Assembly (NCBI GenBank): GCA_002308775.1
Contig: DBVT01000053.1
Location: forward strand, 18,667 to 27,256
From: Mageeibacillus sp. UBA1257
GTDB taxonomy: Bacteria; Bacillota; Clostridia; UBA1212; UBA1257
Reading direction: 5' to 3'
Length of the DNA stretch: 8,590 bases
A program made the position numbers and the translations under genes. Each line of letters starts with the position of its first letter. Within the stretch, counting starts at the first letter, position 1. A model generated the notes under the pieces. It searched no databases. It was not told the origin of the DNA and worked only from the letters and a program-made list of their open reading frames with translations. Shown here piece after piece: positions 6,620-8,590 of the stretch.

Positions 6620-6710
6620 GATGCAAAAGAAATATTGCGCGGCTTCAGACTTCTTTTTTTGAATGCTTTGGCTGCGCAATCAAACTCTTATTTCGACTCA
6701 GCTTTCGCTC

Positions 6711-6941
6711 TTATTTCTTTTTGAACAGTCCGCCGATCTTCGAGATGATATTGGAAGAATCTTCGGAACCGAGTTTAGCTTTAACGCCTTCGACTACCTG
6801 GGCAACAGCCTCGTCAGGCAGATCCTTCCCGATGATCTTCTCAACTACTTTGATGGGGTCAGTGTTGAACTGTGACATGAGCGATTTGCTTCCTTTTAGT
6901 TTCTTTACTACTTCTTCGATCTTTGCTTTGATATCGAACAT
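6711..6941 (-). CDS. Small conserved-looking protein of 76 aa, function unknown
   Basis: A short, lysine-rich, helix-prone cytoplasmic protein without signal peptide or cysteine. It starts at ATG 6941 behind a strong AAAAGGAG (6951-6958, 9-base spacing), which with the upstream promoter makes it a real gene. Residues about 5-55 read as amphipathic helices: KIEEVVKKLKGS, then LMSQFNTDPIKVVEKIIGKDLPDEAVAQVVEGV. The pattern F-x-x-D-P-x-x-x-V-E-x-x-x-G-x-D-L-P-D-E recalls small Clostridia proteins of unknown role, and more loosely the helical leaders of NHLP/Nif11 type (L-x-x-D-P...G-x-x-L-P-x). It ends SKIGGLFKKK. No peptide-modifying or export genes adjoin except the radical SAM gene on the other side of a terminator. 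I give no function. Confidence 0.8.
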   Translation of the reverse strand: MFDIKAKIEEVVKKLKGSKSLMSQFNTDPIKVVEKIIGKDLPDEAVAQVVEGVKAKLGSEDSSNIISKIGGLFKKK

Positions 6942-6950
6942 CTCAATGAA

Positions 6951-6958
6951 CTCCTTTT
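6951..6958 (-). promoter_or_regulatory. Strong ribosome binding site of the 76-aa gene
   Basis: AAAAGGAG on the - strand, 9 bases before ATG 6941. It is close to the ideal anti-16S sequence and suggests high translation. Confidence 0.8.
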
Positions 6959-6981
6959 CAAGTAAAATAGATTGCGCTTTA

Positions 6982-6990
6982 ATTATAACA
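6982..6990 (-). promoter_or_regulatory. Extended -10 promoter for the 76-aa gene
   Basis: On the - strand this reads TGTTATAAT, a perfect TATAAT with the TGn extension. No good -35 hexamer is found at the right distance, where the terminator stem of the upstream gene lies. Transcription should start near 6975, giving a leader of about 35 nt. Confidence 0.65.
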
Positions 6991-6991
6991 C

Positions 6992-7018
6992 AAAAAAAGC
7001 GCCGCGAAAAAGCGGCGC
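6992..7018 (-). terminator. GC-rich terminator of the radical SAM gene
   Basis: On the - strand GCGCCGC (7018-7012) pairs with GCGGCGC (7005-6999) around a short U-rich loop and is followed by seven T (6998-6992). It lies 12 bases past the radical SAM stop. The + strand also ends in a T-rich tract after the stem, so it may work both ways. Confidence 0.9.
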
Positions 7019-7029
7019 GAATTATTTTT

Positions 7030-8103
7030 TTACATTTTGAACGATTCGTCCTTTAAAACGGGGAGGAAATATTCGAAGGGGATCCTGTAAAATTCGCATC
7101 CGTAAGAGCTGTCTCCGAACCAGCCGCCTTCCTTTGCCTTCAGATTCAGGTCACGGGCAAATTTCGTGCGGTTTGAACAGTCGTGTACGACAAGAGGCCA
7201 TTTTTCGTCGTCTGCGATCTTCATGAAACGAAGCGTCAAAGAGCGGCTCCAAACGGGCGAAACGTATCCCAATCTGTACATATAAAGATTTTCTCCGTAG
7301 TAGTTGCCTATATTGTTCTCGTTAAGGTGAAGCTCCGCACAGTTGATGAAATCGGGTCCCGCGTCAAATATTTTCTCCTTCTTTTTAAGAAAAGCGGAGT
7401 AAAATTCAGGTGTCATCGGCGTTTCGATCCCGACCATCGGGATGTATTTCTTCGCTATCTTCATGTGGCTGATGACCTTGTCCGAGCAGTTTGAGGCTCC
7501 GAGATTAAAGCGTATCTCGTCAAGTCCCGAATCTCCCAAAGCAGCGAGCTGTTTTTCCGTCGCCGAGATCCCGTTCGTATAGAGGTGCTGATATATACCG
7601 GCGTCACGGAACTTTTTAACGACTCCGTAGTACTTTTCGATCTCCGTAAAAGGCTCAAGATACACGTACGATATCCCCGTCGGCTTGTCATATACATCCA
7701 GCAGAAGGCCGATGTCTTCCTCGCGGAATTTCGTGCCGCCGATCTCCCACATGCCTTCGCCTATAGGAGGAATATCTTCAAGCTGGCCGAAATCGTAGCA
7801 GAATTTGCAGTTTGCGTTGCATTTGTTCGATTTTCTGACAGCCGAAAGGCCCGAACCGAGCAGGCAGGACTTGCAGCCTCTCGGGAACTTTTTACTGTCA
7901 CCGACGTAAAATGTTCTCCCGCTCAGCGATCTCAGCCCTTTGATTTCCTTCTCGAGTATCCTGTTCTGCGATTCGACGGCGTCTTCTATCTGACCGAGCA
8001 CCGCATAAGCGATCTCAGTCTGATCTGCCATGAGCTCTTCATCTTCCGGAAGGGAGGCGAAGAATTCGAACCATCTGATTGCGTCTTTTCTTGAAACTGT
8101 CAT
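7030..8103 (-). CDS. Radical SAM enzyme, substrate unknown, with N-terminal CxxC before the cluster motif
   Basis: A 357-aa protein counted from ATG 8103; an in-frame TTG at 8112 would add three residues, and neither start has a strong ribosome binding site. The radical SAM signature is C95-x3-C99-x2-C102 (KCNANCKFCYD), which binds the 4Fe-4S cluster that cleaves S-adenosylmethionine. Before it lies RGCKSCLLGSGLSAVRKSN, with C77-x2-C80. Residues about 27-60 look like a long charged helix. The central part fits a partial TIM barrel (YVYLEPFTEIEKYY, HLYTNGIS, IRFNLGAS, MVGIETPMTPEF), and the C-terminal part has Cys257, Cys309 and Cys336 (NCAEL, HDCSN, YGCEF), which could bind metal. There is no SPASM or B12 domain that I can identify. 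It follows thrS by 19 nt, so it is probably co-transcribed. Its substrate cannot be told from the sequence. Confidence 0.88.
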   Translation of the reverse strand: MTVSRKDAIRWFEFFASLPEDEELMADQTEIAYAVLGQIEDAVESQNRILEKEIKGLRSLSGRTFYVGDSKKFPRGCKSCLLGSGLSAVRKSNKCNANCKFCYDFGQLEDIPPIGEGMWEIGGTKFREEDIGLLLDVYDKPTGISYVYLEPFTEIEKYYGVVKKFRDAGIYQHLYTNGISATEKQLAALGDSGLDEIRFNLGASNCSDKVISHMKIAKKYIPMVGIETPMTPEFYSAFLKKKEKIFDAGPDFINCAELHLNENNIGNYYGENLYMYRLGYVSPVWSRSLTLRFMKIADDEKWPLVVHDCSNRTKFARDLNLKAKEGGWFGDSSYGCEFYRIPFEYFLPVLKDESFKM

Positions 8104-8122
8104 TTTTACCAAACCGATAATG

Positions 8123-8590
8123 TCACAGGCTCTTGTTTTTGATCTCTTCGAGCAGCATAGGAGTAAAAGCTTCGAAATCGACTGTTTCGGTCTTTTGCGC
8201 TCCGTGCAGTCTGAAGGAGATCTTGTTCTCCGCGGCTTCGTTGTTTCCGAGGACCACGATATACGGGACCTTTTCGACTTGAGCTTCTCTCATCTTGTAA
8301 CCGAATTTTTCGGAGCGGTCGTCGAGTTCGACTCTCAATCCTGACTCTTCGAGAACGTCGGCGACTTTTTCGGCGTATGCGTTCAGCTCGTCGTCGTCGT
8401 TTTTGATGGGGAGTATTTTTACCTGTGTCGGAGCGAGCCAGAGCGGAAGATTGCCTTTCGTCTCCTCGAGAATATATGCCATGAATCTGTCGAGAGATCC
8501 GAGAATAGCTCTGTGTATAACGACAGGAGTCTTCTTTGTCGCGTCTGAATCGGTATAAACGAGATTGAATTTAGCAGGCAGACAGAAGTC
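8123..8590 (-). CDS. thrS: Threonyl-tRNA synthetase, C-terminal part (partial)
   Basis: ThrRS charges tRNA-Thr with threonine. Only the last 155 residues are here; the frame stays open to the window edge, and the ATG at 8480-8482 is internal, not a start. The visible part begins in the class II catalytic core (DFCLPAKFNLVYTD...) and includes motif 3, HRAILGSLDRF, with its ATP-binding Arg. The anticodon-binding domain follows (GNLPLWLAPTQVKILPI, then GLRVELDDRSEKFGYKMREAQVEKVPYIVVLG), ending with LLEEIKNKSL. This matches the C-terminus of bacterial ThrRS closely, and the stop falls where the family normally ends. A T-box leader, if any, would lie beyond the right edge. The radical SAM gene follows after 19 nt. 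Confidence 0.96.
   Translation of the reverse strand, partial: DFCLPAKFNLVYTDSDATKKTPVVIHRAILGSLDRFMAYILEETKGNLPLWLAPTQVKILPIKNDDDELNAYAEKVADVLEESGLRVELDDRSEKFGYKMREAQVEKVPYIVVLGNNEAAENKISFRLHGAQKTETVDFEAFTPMLLEEIKNKSL

Noticed and set aside
6634..6680. Inverted repeat ATTGCGC/GCGCAAT as a terminator or operator upstream of the - strand lipoprotein gene
   Set aside because: The stem is only 7 bp with a 33-base loop and no T-tract follows on the - strand; it may be chance.
6711..6740. Double-glycine export site in the 76-aa protein
   Set aside because: Cleavage after GG would leave only LFKKK, and no peptidase-containing transporter lies nearby.
7585..8094. 169-codon open frame on the + strand within the radical SAM gene
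   Set aside because: It is the complement shadow of a gene with an intact CxxxCxxC motif and has no start signals.
8480..8482. ATG 8482 as the start of a 119-aa anticodon-domain-only protein
   Set aside because: The frame continues upstream to the window edge with ThrRS motif 3 residues, so the ATG is internal to thrS.

Overview
The window looks like chromosomal DNA from a Gram-positive anaerobe of the class Clostridia, probably a gut or rumen Oscillospirales/Christensenellales-type lineage. The evidence is Shine-Dalgarno-led lipoproteins with Firmicutes-style lipoboxes, Pro/Thr linkers on surface proteins, strong rho-independent terminators, and a 6S RNA candidate of the Firmicutes type. 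The genus cannot be named from sequence alone.

Left part, + strand. Positions 1-217 hold the end of a surface protein: a PT-rich stalk, a Gly-Cys-Gly-Ser motif, a membrane segment and a basic tail. Its stop overlaps the start (ATGA) of a 740-aa lipoprotein glycoside hydrolase of clan GH-A with ConA-like and FnIII-like N-terminal modules. About 20 bases later comes a sigma-A promoter (TTGCCT-17-TATAAT) for a non-coding RNA that I call 6S RNA (SsrS). It ends in a strong terminator at 2730-2762.

Middle part, + strand. A second promoter (TTGTCC-17-TATAAT) uses the 3' arm of that terminator as its -35 box. It should drive a two-gene operon: a membrane-anchored CapA-family (PGA_cap) metallophosphatase-fold protein and, 24 nt later, an SGNH/GDSL hydrolase lipoprotein with a C-terminal beta-sandwich domain. 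All these products sit outside the membrane and look suited to trimming or modifying polysaccharide or cell envelope.

Right part, - strand. Two tandem hairpin terminators at 5807-5923 separate the converging halves. Read right to left, the - strand carries the 3' end of thrS (threonyl-tRNA synthetase), an orphan radical SAM enzyme 19 nt behind it, a GC-rich terminator, then an extended -10 promoter for a 76-aa small protein, and last a 218-aa lipoprotein with a DxDxDG motif.

I see no insertion sequence, CRISPR array, tRNA or phage gene. The most notable items are the 6S RNA locus with its shared terminator/promoter, the altered block III of the SGNH hydrolase, the radical SAM enzyme with an added CxxC, and the small conserved-looking protein.
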